In this document: positions 36,101-46,938 of the stretch, in pieces
How positions within the stretch are numbered: position 1 is the stretch's first letter
Layout: the number at the start of each line of letters is the position of its first letter
DNA from: Spizellomyces sp. 'palustris'
Lineage: Eukaryota > Chytridiomycota > Chytridiomycetes > Spizellomycetales > Spizellomycetaceae
DNA length: 64,000 nt
Assembly (NCBI GenBank): GCA_006535965.1
Contig: QEAR01000051.1
Span: forward strand, 78,483 to 142,482
Direction of reading: 5' to 3'
The notes under the pieces: generated by a model
What the model saw: the letters and a program-made list of their open reading frames with translations, nothing else
What the model was told of the DNA's origin: nothing
Databases searched by the model: none
Position numbers and translations under genes: made by a program

Positions 36101-36746
36101 CCAAAAGGGGACTCTCGGTTCCGCTGCACATGGTAGCGACACGGAGTTTGCGGCCCTGGAGTCGTTTGGCCACTGTGGCGCTTTCAGGTAGGTTTTTGAC
36201 CATGTCGAAAAACATGGCTGGGATATCTTGGATGGGGGGAAAGTCGGTGGCATTCAGTTTTTGTTTCTTTCGCGCGGTGCCGGTGACGGGTTTGTGTTGA
36301 ACTCGCTTTTTTATGGGGGTTGCGTTCTGCGGGCTGGATTTGAAAATATTTTTCCAGGCGGCTGCTGGGGACTGTACTGGGGTCGGCTTGCTTGGTGAAG
36401 CAACGGCTGGAGACGTAACCTCTGGTAATGTCTTGACCCGCTTCGAAAGAGGCAGGTCAAAGGCTGCACGTTGTCTCCTTGTAAAATCCGCCGCCGCTCG
36501 TTTGGTCCCTGCCCTCGAAGTAATGACCACAAACGGTCCCTTTACATTCTTCTTGACCGACGACCGTCTTCGTAGACTCCTCTGTCGAATATCACTCGTC
36601 TCCAACATATCCTCGTCAACAGACAATTCCTGCTCGGACTCTTGACTCGCCACACTTTCAGATATCGTGTCGGATATATCATCACCACCATTCCAGTCCT
36701 CGTCATCCGACACGACCAGAGATTTTCGTTTGCGTACCATTACCAT
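30175..36746 (-). CDS. DNMT5: DNMT5-type DNA (cytosine-5) methyltransferase with RING and SNF2 ATPase
   Basis: Two exons, 36746-33465 and 33405-30175, joined by one in-phase 59-bp intron; 2170 aa. Order: disordered charged N-terminus (1-190) without a visible chromodomain; methyltransferase from about 200 with motif I TMCSGTESP, motif IV GTSCVDYS (catalytic Cys295 preceded by Ser, not the usual PCQ), motif VI ENV at 336 and motif VIII RTRGY; a Cys cluster CDC/CRECWATSCVKC; an SNF2 ATPase with GYGKT (about 1284) and VDEY (about 1542); a RING finger CPKC...CCGHLGC...C (about 1937-1985); and helicase motif VI IGRVRRYGQ (about 2130). This is the DNMT5 architecture. In Cryptococcus DNMT5 is an ATP-dependent maintenance enzyme for CpG methylation. 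The DNA-binding and ATPase motifs look intact. Confidence 0.95.
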
Positions 36747-36987
36747 TCTTTGCTGGTATAGTCAATTCTGCAAGAGCGTAGCAGGAATGGGGAGCCTGGG
36801 GGGCGACGACAAGTGTCCGAAGACACGGACGTCCGACGCGCTTAAGTAAGGGTCCAATTTCGATTTGCAAGGGGGTCGGCGAGGAGTTTTCCTTACATCT
36901 CTTACTGTGATCCGTACCCGCATCTACTTTTTTCAACAAAGAAAACACCTATACAAAAGAGCAGGACATTCTAACATACTCCCATTC
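36747..36987. promoter_or_regulatory. shared promoter region, DNMT5 / coiled-coil gene
   Basis: 241 bp between the divergent start codons of DNMT5 and the coiled-coil gene. No TATA box seen. The short spacing makes co-regulation possible. Confidence 0.5.
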
Positions 36988-38879
36988 ATGTCGGGGCGTC
37001 ATACTGAAAGATGGCCACACCCCTACGCGGGTTCCCAACCTGACCCTCTTGCACATGCCGCGGAACAACCCGCCAGTATCCAAGATCCAGTATGGCCAAC
37101 CCAACACACACTTGTACACTACTCAACGCCAGGTCCTGCAATACAAGCGCATTCAACGCAAGGCTGGAAGATACGCTTCCAACAACCATTTTCATTTAAA
37201 ACACTTAACATTTTTGCCAATAGGGGCAGAGCCAACCATCTACGTCTCAAAACAGTGAGAATACGGAATCACGGGTCGATACAGAACGGATACACACTCT
37301 CGAAGCTCGTTTAAAAACTCTTGAACAGCGCAACCCTGGAACGGGTCCCCTATCAGCGTTACGGTGGACAAGGGATCAGATATTGGGTATAAAGTTTTCG
37401 CGATACATCTTGTCGGATCGTATAGAGGTCCACCGCGTTGCATCTGAATTGGCGGTCATTGATGTTGTTGCGGGTGGGGAGGTGGAGTTGCATGGATGGT
37501 GTCTTGTTCGTCCTTTTGAGAGGGCTCCACCCGTTTTGAGTTGTAAGAACCCGATGCGGTTTTCGGCGTACATGCAGCACCCCATTTTTCAAGAGGATTG
37601 TGAGACACTTAAGGCACATTACAAGTGTACGAGTTCTACACTTGTTGGACAGTTGTTGTACCATATCCCGCACGTTGGGTTGATTGTGCATCCTGCGCTG
37701 GTCACGTCTTACTCCAGGTGCGTTGGAGGAGTGTTTGAACAATGTGTAAAGCAGTGCCTTGATATGTATGTACCGCCTGATGGAGTACTACGACCGTGGA
37801 CTGGAAATGTCATGACGACTGGCGATAGAAAAGAAGAGATGGCGTCGGAACAGCTCCAGGACACGATTTATAACGCCATGAACGAACACTTGAAAGCAGA
37901 TTTTGGACATGAAATCAAAAAGTACGTGGCGCACCAGGTCTCGCAGTGTATTGCCGAGCGTTTAAACAGGCACGAACAAAACTGCAACGCCCTTGAACAA
38001 ACCTTACAAGCCACGATTGAAAAGGAGATTCAAAAAGCGATAAAATCGACGGGTACGAAAATGGCGCGGGTTGTGAAAACATTTGAAGCGAGTACACGAA
38101 AGGAATTACTTGACCGATATCAATCCATCCAACAAGCGGTCGAAACCCTTTCGGACCGTTTAAAAGACCTTGAGGAATCACGAACCATGACAGATCTCCA
38201 ATGGCTATCCCTTGTCACTTGGCGAGACGATATACAATCCCGAATTCAAGCGCACGATAACAGTTTAACGTCTCTTGCCTCCTCGTAAACATTTACCACC
38301 ACGACGCTTGATACGCTCTCTCAGTCATGTACCACCCACCACGCAGAGCACACCCGTACGCTCGACCACCTCCAAAACACCGTCTCACCCGCACTAGGTA
38401 CCCTCCGCACCCGACTTGATACCCTAGCAACCCAATATGGGGATCACACAAACAATGATATTGAAAAACTGGACCAACGACTGGATAAATTGGAGAAATC
38501 GGTATCGGACGACAGGCAACTAAAACAAGAGATTATTGAACGGATCAATGAGATGCAGGCGCGTGTTGTAGAGTTGGTTTGCGAAAAAGTTGAGCAGGTT
38601 GTGTTGAGGTTTGTTGAACGGATTGTGCAAGGTGAGCGTGCGCAAGGTGGGTCTGGTGAACAGGCGAGTGAAAAGGCGAGTGAAAAAGCCAGATTAGAGA
38701 AACGGAAAAAGGAACTAGTGGAAGGTGAGCGGGCGCAAAGTGGGTCTGGTGAAAAGCCGAGTGAAAAAGCCAGATTAGAGAAACGGAAAAAGGAACTATC
38801 GGAACAGGGGCGGAAACAATTAGAGGATGGAAAGAAACGGGTGTCGCCTACTAAAAAATCGAGGTGGACTATTTTGTGA
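36988..38879 (+). CDS. coiled-coil protein with an in-frame stop, unknown function
   Basis: From 37224 to 38879 a single frame is open and coding-like except for one TAA at 38286-38288. A first exon probably begins at ATG 36988 and joins at acceptor 37223; its donor (GTATGG or GTACAC) could not be fixed. The N-terminal domain (around SRYILSDRIEV to CVGGVFEQC) is not recognised. The rest is a long coiled coil that continues in the same frame on both sides of the stop (QSRIQAHDNSLTSLASS, stop, then LDTLSQSCTTHHAEHTRTL). The C-terminus is basic. Either the gene is broken, the stop is read through, or a 111-nt intron with a weak donor at 38214 removes it. It is transcribed divergently from DNMT5. 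Confidence 0.55.
38631..38806 (+). repeat. two direct repeats inside the coiled-coil gene
   Basis: Copies at about 38631-38722 and 38723-38806 both read ggtgagcg.gcgcaa.gtgggtctggtgaa and end agattagagaaacggaaaaa. They encode GERAQxGSGExxSEKARLEK units, an in-frame duplication of the charged tail. Confidence 0.8.
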
Positions 38880-39522
38880 TGATATTATTTACGTTTGTTT
38901 TTTATTTGCCTATTGGTTGTTTTTGTATTATTTTGGAAATTTGGGGGTTTGGGATAGTGGGACTATTTGTAATATGTAGAATATGGATCTCTTTTATTTT
39001 ATTTGTTTATGTTGGATAGCGTTACGAGTCCATTTTTTGTTTGTCACTATGATTTAGATGTACCATTAACATTGCTGCTGTTCACGTCCTTTTACGGGTG
39101 TGGACCCTTGGTAGCAACACTTTAAAAAAAAACGGTAATGTTCCATTCCCGGATATTTCATCAGTGGTGGTTAGTTCAGTTCTCTGACAATCGACTCTTT
39201 CCCGATCCCTTTATTTATATTCCTTGTATATAATTTAGTTGTCGGGGCATGAAAGGGGTTGATGGGATGGGAGTGTCCTGGTTTTTCAAAAAGAAAAAAA
39301 AAACGAGAATGACTCTGCTGGGTGAACACCACAAGGAACCATGCATTGCATGTCCAACTACTTTAGTCCATTCAAAATCTTGGGTATCTGTCTTGGGTAC
39401 AAGCAGGCATCCAAAGGAGTTGAATTCCCAAAACAACAAACTCATCACATGACACAAACACGGGGCGCTTTAAAGCGTAATCATCCCCACAACTCCCCCG
39501 CTCTCAAAGCAACATTCCAACA
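38880..39522. other. 643-bp intergenic region
   Basis: T-rich 3' region of the coiled-coil gene and promoter of the thioredoxin-like gene. No supported ORF. Confidence 0.5.
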
Positions 39523-40257
39523 ATGCAATTCCCATTCCTCTTACTCCTCAGCCTTATCACACTAACCACCTCCCAAACCACAAAACGCATCTCACAATCC
39601 GAACTTAACAAGCTCGCCGCCCAAGCCGATCAAAATATTACATTTATTCCACAGACGGCGTTTACGCATACGATTTTCGATGGGACTTGGTTTGTGTTTT
39701 TTGGGGCGACGTGGTGCAAGTATTGTAAACAGTATGTTGGTGTCCTTATGTTTATTGATGGAATGATATTGAGAAGGAGATTATTTTTAGGTTGTCACCG
39801 ACGTGGTTGACGCTTCAGAACCGGGTGCAGGAAAGGATACAGGGGTTCAAGATGGGTAAAGTGGATTGCACGGATCAAGAAGGTACGTTTTTGAACAGAA
39901 GAAAAGTTTTTTTTAAAGAAAACGGGGAGAAAAGGGGATTGATACCGTTTTTTTTGATATAGATTTTTGTGAAGCGGAGGGTGTGGACGGGTATCCAACG
40001 ATTCGTCTGTTCGTTTTTATTTTGCACTTGGATTTTTCGGTTTTGCAATGAATGCTGATGGTATGATGTAGATACAATAACGGTAAACTGATTGAAGAAT
40101 ACGACCAAGAGGCCGATCTCAAGAGTTTGTACACGTATGTTGTGACAAAGGTATGTTTTTGTGTGTGGATTTTTGTCAGTTGGTTGGATGGGGAAAAATG
40201 GTAAATTGTCATGTGTAGGCGAGTTATTATCAAAAATTACGACGGGAGGATTTGTGA
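39523..40257 (+). CDS. small thioredoxin-fold / PDI-like ER protein
   Basis: Five exons: 39523-39731, 39791-39882, 39963-40008, 40072-40150, 40219-40257; 154 aa. Signal peptide MQFPFLLLLSLITLTTSQ, then one thioredoxin domain: FVFFGATWCKYCKQ with the redox pair CKYC, KMGKVDCTDQ, and the cis-proline loop GYPTIRLYNNGK. The C-terminus reads RREDL; REDL resembles KDEL-type ER retrieval signals. It has one domain, where classic PDI has four, as in several small fungal and animal TXNDC-type enzymes that make or reshuffle disulfides in the ER. The donor at 40009 (GTTCGT) is weak but gives the expected PTIRLY join. Confidence 0.85.
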
Positions 40258-40595
40258 TGTGTGTGATGCTTGATGACGGGGAAGGATTTGTGGGTACAGC
40301 GTGCGATGAGAGGGACTGGTGGTGCGTACGAGTAGAATGAGAGTGCTGTGATGATGGCAATTATAGGTGCATGTTGTGCTGGTCCATGATGGGACATTGT
40401 CGAGATAGGGCATATAGAATATGTATTGGCTTGTCCAGAGAGAATAAAAGTTGGTGTTCAACCTTGCAAGATATTGGGCGCTGAGTCATACCCGACGCGA
40501 CATGACCATGCGCTTGTTCACGCAGCTAAGCAACACTCTTCTGGATCTCCCCCCTTCATTGTCCTTGTGCTGTTTTGTACAAATAGGCATTCGCA
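40258..40595. other. intergenic, promoter of the MscL gene
   Basis: 338 bp between tandem genes; no further gene seen. Confidence 0.5.
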
Positions 40596-41314
40596 ATGGC
40601 CCGTCACTCGACTGGCAGAGTCCGCCCCAGCACACCACCTCTAGCAACCCTCGTTTCCCCCTCCCCAACCATCGACGACCCATTTGAAACAGACCTCACC
40701 ACAGCGGCACTTGAAAAAACAGACGCATTTTTCCGCGAATTCAAGCTTTTTGTATTACAGAATCGAGTCTTGGAGACGGGTGTGGGTGTTATTGTTGGTA
40801 AGGCGTATGTATTTTTCAGGAAACCTTTTTTTTTTGCCGTGGGATCACATTTAAACAAAGGTAACCTTTTGCATATACAGATTCCAAGAATTTGTCCGTA
40901 GTTTTGTCAACGATGTCATGATCCCCCCTTTAACGCTCGTAACGGGACACCGCCTCATCAACATCTTTATCGTCCTCCGCCGAGGCAAAACCCGCCGTCG
41001 TCCCAAAACCATTGAAGAAGCCGTCGCGGATGGAGCCGTGACAGTCAACCTAGGCCGATTCATTCATCAGACACTCAATTTTTTTACGGTTGGGATGGCA
41101 GTGTATTGGTTTTTGAGGGGGTTGAGGTGGTATTTTCGGCTAAGGGTTCAGTTGCCGGATACGAAAAAGTGTCCGTTTTGTCTGCAGGATGTTGCATTGT
41201 TGGCTTCTAGGTAAGTTCAGTGCGCTTTTTGGTGCTTTGTATTATTGTTTCATCTTGTTAAAATGACTTAGGTGTTGTTTTTGTACCTCTATGCTCTCGG
41301 ACTCTGACCCATGA
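40596..41314 (+). CDS. MscL-type large-conductance mechanosensitive channel with C-terminal zinc-ribbon motif
   Basis: Three exons: 40596-40804, 40881-41210, 41272-41314; 193 aa. After a 45-residue N-terminus comes the MscL pore: FFREFKLFVLQNRVLETGVG, VIVGKAFQEFVRSFVNDVM and IPPLTLV, then the second helix LGRFIHQTLNFFTVGMAVYW. These correspond to helix TM1 with its NDV/MPP end and TM2 of bacterial MscL, a pentameric pressure-release channel. The periplasm-equivalent loop carries a basic insert (RRGKTRRRPKT). The tail ends CPFC...CCFC, a zinc-ribbon-like pair that bacterial MscL lacks; the second pair is supplied by the 43-bp last exon. The stop codon lies inside a palindromic repeat (41309-41334). 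Confidence 0.85.
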
Positions 41315-41541
41315 CGAGCGTTAGCGAGTCATGGCACCATCCCACACACGAATCCGAACCGCTAACCTAACCCAAACCCGTCCCACACACAAACCCAGCA
41401 ACCCAGCCGTTTTGTGCATGTGTGCAAATAACGCTCGTCATGGCCCTAACCTCACACCATCCTACACTCGAATCTCAACCCGAACTCTAACCCGCTAACA
41501 CGAACCCAGCAATGCCAGTCCCTTTGTGCATGCGTGAGAGT
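41309..41541 (+). repeat. 26-bp palindrome plus about 100-bp imperfect tandem repeat
   Basis: ccatgacgagcg/ttagcgagtcatgg at 41309-41334 is an inverted repeat that overlaps the MscL stop codon. It is followed by two imperfect direct repeats (about 41332-41427 and 41441-41541) rich in ctaaccc and ending tttgtgcatg. A half palindrome acgctcgtcatgg (41431-41443) separates them. The same palindrome recurs in the GATA gene intron. Confidence 0.75.
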
Positions 41542-42372
41542 GCTTGATGCGTGTAAAGGCACAGTCATGAATGAATACGAGTATGGCTGCTCCCACGTGA
41601 CCCAAATGACGGCAAATTGCGCAGATCTGTTGTTGATGAAAGAAATCGCTACAAGGGTTAAATCACAAAGGCGAAAACGTGATAAAACAGCCGTTTGAGC
41701 TCCATCTTTTGCTGATAAGAGAGAGAGATTCATGGGAAGAATATAGCAAATGTGTTTGTGATTTGCCGCATGCGGAGAATAGAGTGTGTGTGTGTATGTT
41801 AACAGTGTAGGTGTATGTGCATACATGCGTACATGCGTATGTTAATGTGTGCAGTGTGTGCAGTGTGTGCATTAATGTGTAAAGAACAAGAATAAACCTA
41901 TACTAATAAACCTATAGTAAATCCCTATAGTAATAAGAAGAAGAAGAAAGATGAAAAGATAAAAATCCATCTTATCATATGACTCTATAGTTGTAGTCAT
42001 AAGAGTAAATTCCCGCAGAGAGAAGAAGAAGAGAGAGAGAGAGAGAAGAAGAGCGAGAGAATAGGCACTCTTACCCACTCTTACCCATAGACCCATTAGG
42101 CATTCCAGTAGGCAGACTCCTCTAGTCAAACAACCCTCCTCATAGTCACTAAATTCTCTCTTCTTCTTATCTCCTTTCCCCATCAAATTCCCCTTTTTTT
42201 TCAATCAACGCGTTTTTTTATTTTCTTACTCTTTATAGACAGCGGTCACACGCTCTTGTTGTTGTTGTTTATATTCCCACCCTCCTCCTACTTGTCATTG
42301 CTTTCTCTCATTGGGAGCATCATGCTTCATTCTGCATTCTCCCACTAGGACCCTTTTTATTACTCTACAGCC
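41542..42372. other. intergenic with simple repeats, GATA gene promoter side
   Basis: GT/GCAT-rich microsatellite at about 41787-41880 and a GA-rich tract at about 42018-42062. A pyrimidine-rich leader precedes the GATA start codon. No supported gene. Confidence 0.6.
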
Positions 42373-44121
42373 ATGGTCAACATGCAACAACAACCACAAC
42401 AACCACCACAGCAGGAACAGAGTCTCTTTACCGTCAAGCCACTCCCATCTCTCTACGAGCGCAAGTATGGCGCATATGGGGCTGCACGCTTTTCACCCTT
42501 GCTTCATCACTCGAGTGACCGGCGTTCAGTAGTCGACAAGGACACGTCACTGGAACGGAGCAAGCACCTTGCCCAAAAGGCTGCAAACAAGTGCGCAAAC
42601 TGCGGCACAATGTCTACTCCCTTGTGGAGGAGAGGACCCAAGGGCGAAGTCATTTGCAACGCTTGTGGTGAGTGTTGTGGTTTAGGGTTCGGGTTAGGGT
42701 TCGTAGGGTTAGGGTTTGGTTAGAGTTTGGGTTGGTGTTCGGGTTGGCTGGTGCTCTACTTATGGTCCTGCTACCTTTATTCTGTTGGTTGCTTGGTAAA
42801 CTGTGCAGTATGGAGGGGCAGGGTTAGGGCCATGACTCGCTACCGCTCGTCATGGTAAACTGTGCAATACTGAGGGACAGGCCCACGACTCGCTACCGCT
42901 CGTCATGGCACTCACATTCTATTCCCCTTTGTAGGCCTCTATTTAAAGGCGAGAAACACATATCGTCCGACGTGGCTAAAGCAACGCCGCCCGAAAAAGG
43001 AGGGAGATTCTGCGCAGGCCGCACCACCACCACCACCACTGCCATCGTCCAACAACCTTGCCATTGAGCGAGCGCCCGCTTCTTTGGACGCGCTCGTCAC
43101 CATTGCACATTTGACTACCCATATTCCCCAACTCGTTCCCGTCAAGCAAGAAGACGGTTCGCGTCCAAATGTCTCGATTCCATTTATGGGCGACACGTTG
43201 CCCGACGCGCACGTCAAGCAGCAGCAGCAACAGCTGCAGCAAGGGTATCACTCTGGTCTCGGCAGGCCCCCCGGACCCGGGCGCGAACACATGCAGTGCA
43301 TCAACTGCAGCACTACAAGCACGCCCCTCTGGAGGCGCGACGATAAAGGCAATGCCATTTGCAACGCCTGTGGATTGTACTACAAGCTCCACCACGCTCA
43401 CCGCCCAGTGACCATGAAACGAGCCGTCATTAAACGTCGCAAGCGCGTGGCACCCAACTCGGGTGCTGTCCTGTCTCCGTACGAGACGAGTTTGTGGTCC
43501 TCGACGGACGCTGCCGCTGACCATGGAGCACCAGCGAGTACCGCAGACGCGGAGCACCGTCGCAGGGACACGCCGCCCCAGCAGCAACAACAACAACAGA
43601 CGAGCGAGGGCAGATTTGTCCTGCCTCCCCTCAAATCTATTTTGCCCATGGGACCCATGGCACTGGATGGGTCCCCCTCGTCTTCCACATTGTCATCCTC
43701 GTCGCCTCCTGCCATGGACGCTCCTCCGGTCGATGGATCCTTGTCGTTCCGCATGTTACCTCCACCGTTTGCCAACCCGCCTCCCGCCGCTGCGAGGTCA
43801 TCATACCCAACCTCCCCCGTCACACCTCATGACCCTATGGCCGTCAACCCCGGACTCATCAAGCACACGCGTGCCGAACTCGTCAATGAGATTGACCGTC
43901 TCAGAACGCTTTTATCGCACAAGGCTGGTATTTTGGTGGGATTGGACCATGCTGAGCGTCTCATGGACCAACATGTTACCCAGACGTTTGGAAACGAGAC
44001 GGCCCGACTGCCTCCCATTCGTGAGGCGTTTGATTTACAGCGACATGAAGGGTTGGAGGATGCTGAGGCGTCTGCGACGCAAGCACTCATGTCGTTGGCG
44101 ACTGGGACGGGAATGCGTTGA
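42373..44121 (+). CDS. GATA transcription factor with two zinc fingers
   Basis: Two exons, 42373-42667 and 42935-44121; 493 aa. Finger 1 (74-98, CANC...CNAC) continues across the intron into [12 protein letters not shown]; finger 2 (about 219-243, CINC...CNAC) is followed by [16 protein letters not shown] and the basic tail KRRKR. Both are the 17-residue-loop class that binds GATA sites. Two fingers are typical of the iron repressors SreA/Fep1/Urbs1, but the Cys-rich iron-sensing segment between the fingers of those proteins is absent here; the linker is Gln/Pro-rich. The C-terminus has a possible coiled coil ([15 protein letters not shown]). The 267-bp intron is unusually long and filled with repeats. 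Confidence 0.9.
42668..42934 (+). repeat. intron with telomere-like TTAGGG repeats and palindromes
   Basis: The GATA intron starts with degenerate ttagggttcgggttagggtt arrays (about 42679-42745). Then two direct repeats of about 55 bp (42795-42850 and 42854-42906) each contain ggtaaactgtgca and end in the palindrome ccatgactcgctaccgctcgtcatgg (42830-42855, variant copy 42882-42908). Confidence 0.75.
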
Positions 44122-45665
44122 AGAGTTTGAAACGTGTGTTGGTGCTGTATATACACTTTGGTGTATTGTTTTTGTTTTGTTGTTGTTGTTTTCTGTTTAT
44201 GATGATGATGCATGTGGAGACGTTCAAAACCACCATGTAATCCGTGCAAATGCTGCTTGTCTGGTGATGCCTTTTTTTTTTTTGTTCTTTACAAAGTTTG
44301 GTGGGATGGTCCCTATTTGATATTTGGCGACCTTGCATTGGCAATTACAAATGTCACTGACAATACACTAGCGTGGATTGAACCACTTGGGCCTGGCGAC
44401 AACCAGCCCGAATAAAGCGACTTGACTACTAGGCATAATTACACATGCAATACATGACGGTTGGTCTAACCGGGTAGCTAGAGCCCACCACCACGAGGAG
44501 AAATGCTCGTCGGCCTGTGCTTGGAGGATGTACAAAGGTAAACCAGAATTAGACTGGATATATTAAGCATCGGAAATATTGCATCATAGTAGTAGTAGCT
44601 TGGCAAATTGCTGTTATGGTCGGGAGGGCGAGGTCCCTTGGCACCAGATCTACATTCTCATGATTTGCTTGCTGTGAGCTGCGGGGATGCTTGGAGAGTC
44701 GAGGGGTGAAAAACCAAGATGGGGTAATATCTAAAAAAATACGAGTGATGAAATGTGATGCAGAATATTCCTCTTAGGATGGCAATCATTCATGGCCGCA
44801 TGTAATGGATCCGTTTTTCATGCGACCATAGGGTACAGACATTTGTATTTTTCCCATACACACAATGTTATAATGTACCCTTTATGGCAGTCATACACGA
44901 TATACTCGCTAATCTACATATCCATAACAAGAGACGGCCAAACTCATGAACGGCCTGGAGATATCATCACAGTCTATCCCACCACCTCCTTTGGATTCCA
45001 ATCCTAATGCGTTTTTTTACCCATCGTGTTCCCATTCCTTGTCCATCTCACATAATGTCCCCGCCCTTGTTTTCCCGTTCACAATCCTTTTACAAATCAT
45101 AAACCATATTCTCATCCAAACAAACTCGAACACATCCGGCTCACGTTCCATTGAATCGAGTATTGTTTTGGGGAAACAGGCATTCCGACAATGGAAAAAT
45201 CGTAACCCCCCCGATGGGACATCTCGTTTTTTATACCGGTTGATTTATGAATTGAAAACTATAATAGGGTATTGTACAGGAGAAGAGTACTGGTTAAAAT
45301 GAAAAGGATAGGAAATAAGAAAGGTTTACAATTTATGAAGCTTTTTTGTTTGAACATGGTCGGGTTTTTCGTTGAATGGGATGCAAGATATTGACAAAGT
45401 GTCATTTGCACTTTGCTGTTATAGTCAGACGAAAGAGGTTGTTGTTCCCGCTCTCTTCTCCACGCTTTTTGTCAGTCGGTGTGAACCTCCTAGTTTGTTT
45501 ATTCTTGCCCAGTAGTAGTATATCATTTGGCTCTCCATCTTTTTCTTTCTATAAATTGTATCTTCCTACTCTATGTAAAACACTCGCAAAATCCTGTTGA
45601 CTACTCTCCTATTTCTCATAAAGTTGACTTCCAAAATCGCAGACTCTCCTCATCATCATAGCAAC
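44122..45665. other. 1.5-kb intergenic region, no convincing gene
   Basis: Mostly AT-rich. One 118-codon ORF (44946-45302) has no recognisable motif and mixed composition. Ends at the promoter of the aldo-keto reductase gene. Confidence 0.5.
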
Positions 45666-46938
45666 ATGGCAAAAACCCCTCATGAGCAACACAGCACACC
45701 ACGCACGGTTCACAACACACTACCTTCCATCATGACCTCCCCACCACATGTACCAACATTTACACTCTGCAATGGTGTCCAACTCCCCTCGCTAGGCCGT
45801 ACGTACACGCAACACACCCGCACACAAAAATAATAAATGACATGCATGACGCTAGTGGGAACCTATCGACTAAAGGGAGCAGAATGCCGCGAGGTGGTCA
45901 AGAATGCACTTCGAGTTGGGTATAGGTTGATTGATACTGCTGCCGTCTACAAGGTATCCAAAAAAGGATACCCTTAATGTACATGTATATGTTAAACGCT
46001 GACGAAAAAAAGAATGAAGGTGATGTGGGAGCGGCTGTACAAGAGTTGGTGAATACGGGGGAAATTACACGGGAACAAGTATTTATTACCACCAAGATAT
46101 GTAAGTTTTTTTTTTGAGATTGGGTTGACTGTCAATTTGAGGGGGTTTAACATGTGTATTTTTTTGGGTGGTTGTAGCGCCCAGGGATCAAGGATTTGAT
46201 AAAGCGTATGCAGCGGGATTAACATGTCTCTCCAACCTCGGGCTATCTTGTACGTACATTGCCACCCAAACCACACCACACACAAACTAACCAAAAAACA
46301 AACACACACACAAAACACTTTAGACATTGACCTCCTCCTAATACACTGGCCAGGCACACAAGGCCGCAAACCCACCGACCCACGCAACAAAACGAACCGA
46401 ACAGAATCCTGGCGTGCCCTCGAAACCCTCTACAAACAAGGCCGAGTCCGTGCAATCGGTGTGAGTAATTTCACAGTGGAACATTTAAAAGGATTACTCG
46501 AATCGGGTGCAGAAATCGTACCCCATGTCAACCAAGCAAGTTTCTTGTATATTTATTCACCACCACCATTTTCGTATCCCAACACACAACACACACATAT
46601 AGTTTGAATTCCACCCATACCTATACACCACACAACAACCCCTTCTCACCTACTGCAAATCCAACCACATCCAACCACAAGCCTACTCTAGTTTCGGTGA
46701 AGGCCATCTGTTCCAATCACCTTGTTCCTTAAATACCAACGGAACCAAATGCACACGGGCACAGATCCTGTTGTCATGGGCGTTACGACAGAATGTAGGA
46801 GTAATACCGAAAGCGAGTTGTTTGGATCGCTTGATTGAGAATTTGGGAGCTGTCGAGGTGGATAAAGAGTTTGTGTTGGATTTTTTGGATCAGGATGTGG
46901 TAAAGAGGTTTTGTTGGGATCCGACGGGTGTTGTTTGA
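45666..46938 (+). CDS. aldo-keto reductase
   Basis: Six exons: 45666-45798, 45856-45953, 46013-46100, 46178-46249, 46324-46535, 46603-46938; 312 aa. The AKR catalytic tetrad is complete: Asp and Tyr in RLIDTAAVYKNEG, Lys in FITTKIS, His in LLIHWPGTQG. Further family marks are RAIGVSNFTVEHL, VNQFEFHPYL and IPKASCLDRLIEN (NADPH phosphate binding). The VNQ|FEF join requires a GC-AG intron (CAA|GCAAGT). Such enzymes reduce aldehydes and sugars with NADPH; the sequence is closest in style to the 2,5-didehydrogluconate/GCY1-like reductases. A second ATG at 45732 could also be the start. Confidence 0.92.

Noticed and set aside
41309-41334. Transcription terminator hairpin of a bacterial type
   Set aside because: The palindrome has no T tract, overlaps the stop codon, and recurs within an intron, so a repeat element is the better reading.
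44946-45302. 118-codon ORF in a long intergenic region
   Set aside because: No motif, signal peptide or splice context; composition varies along its length. Could be real but nothing in the sequence supports it.
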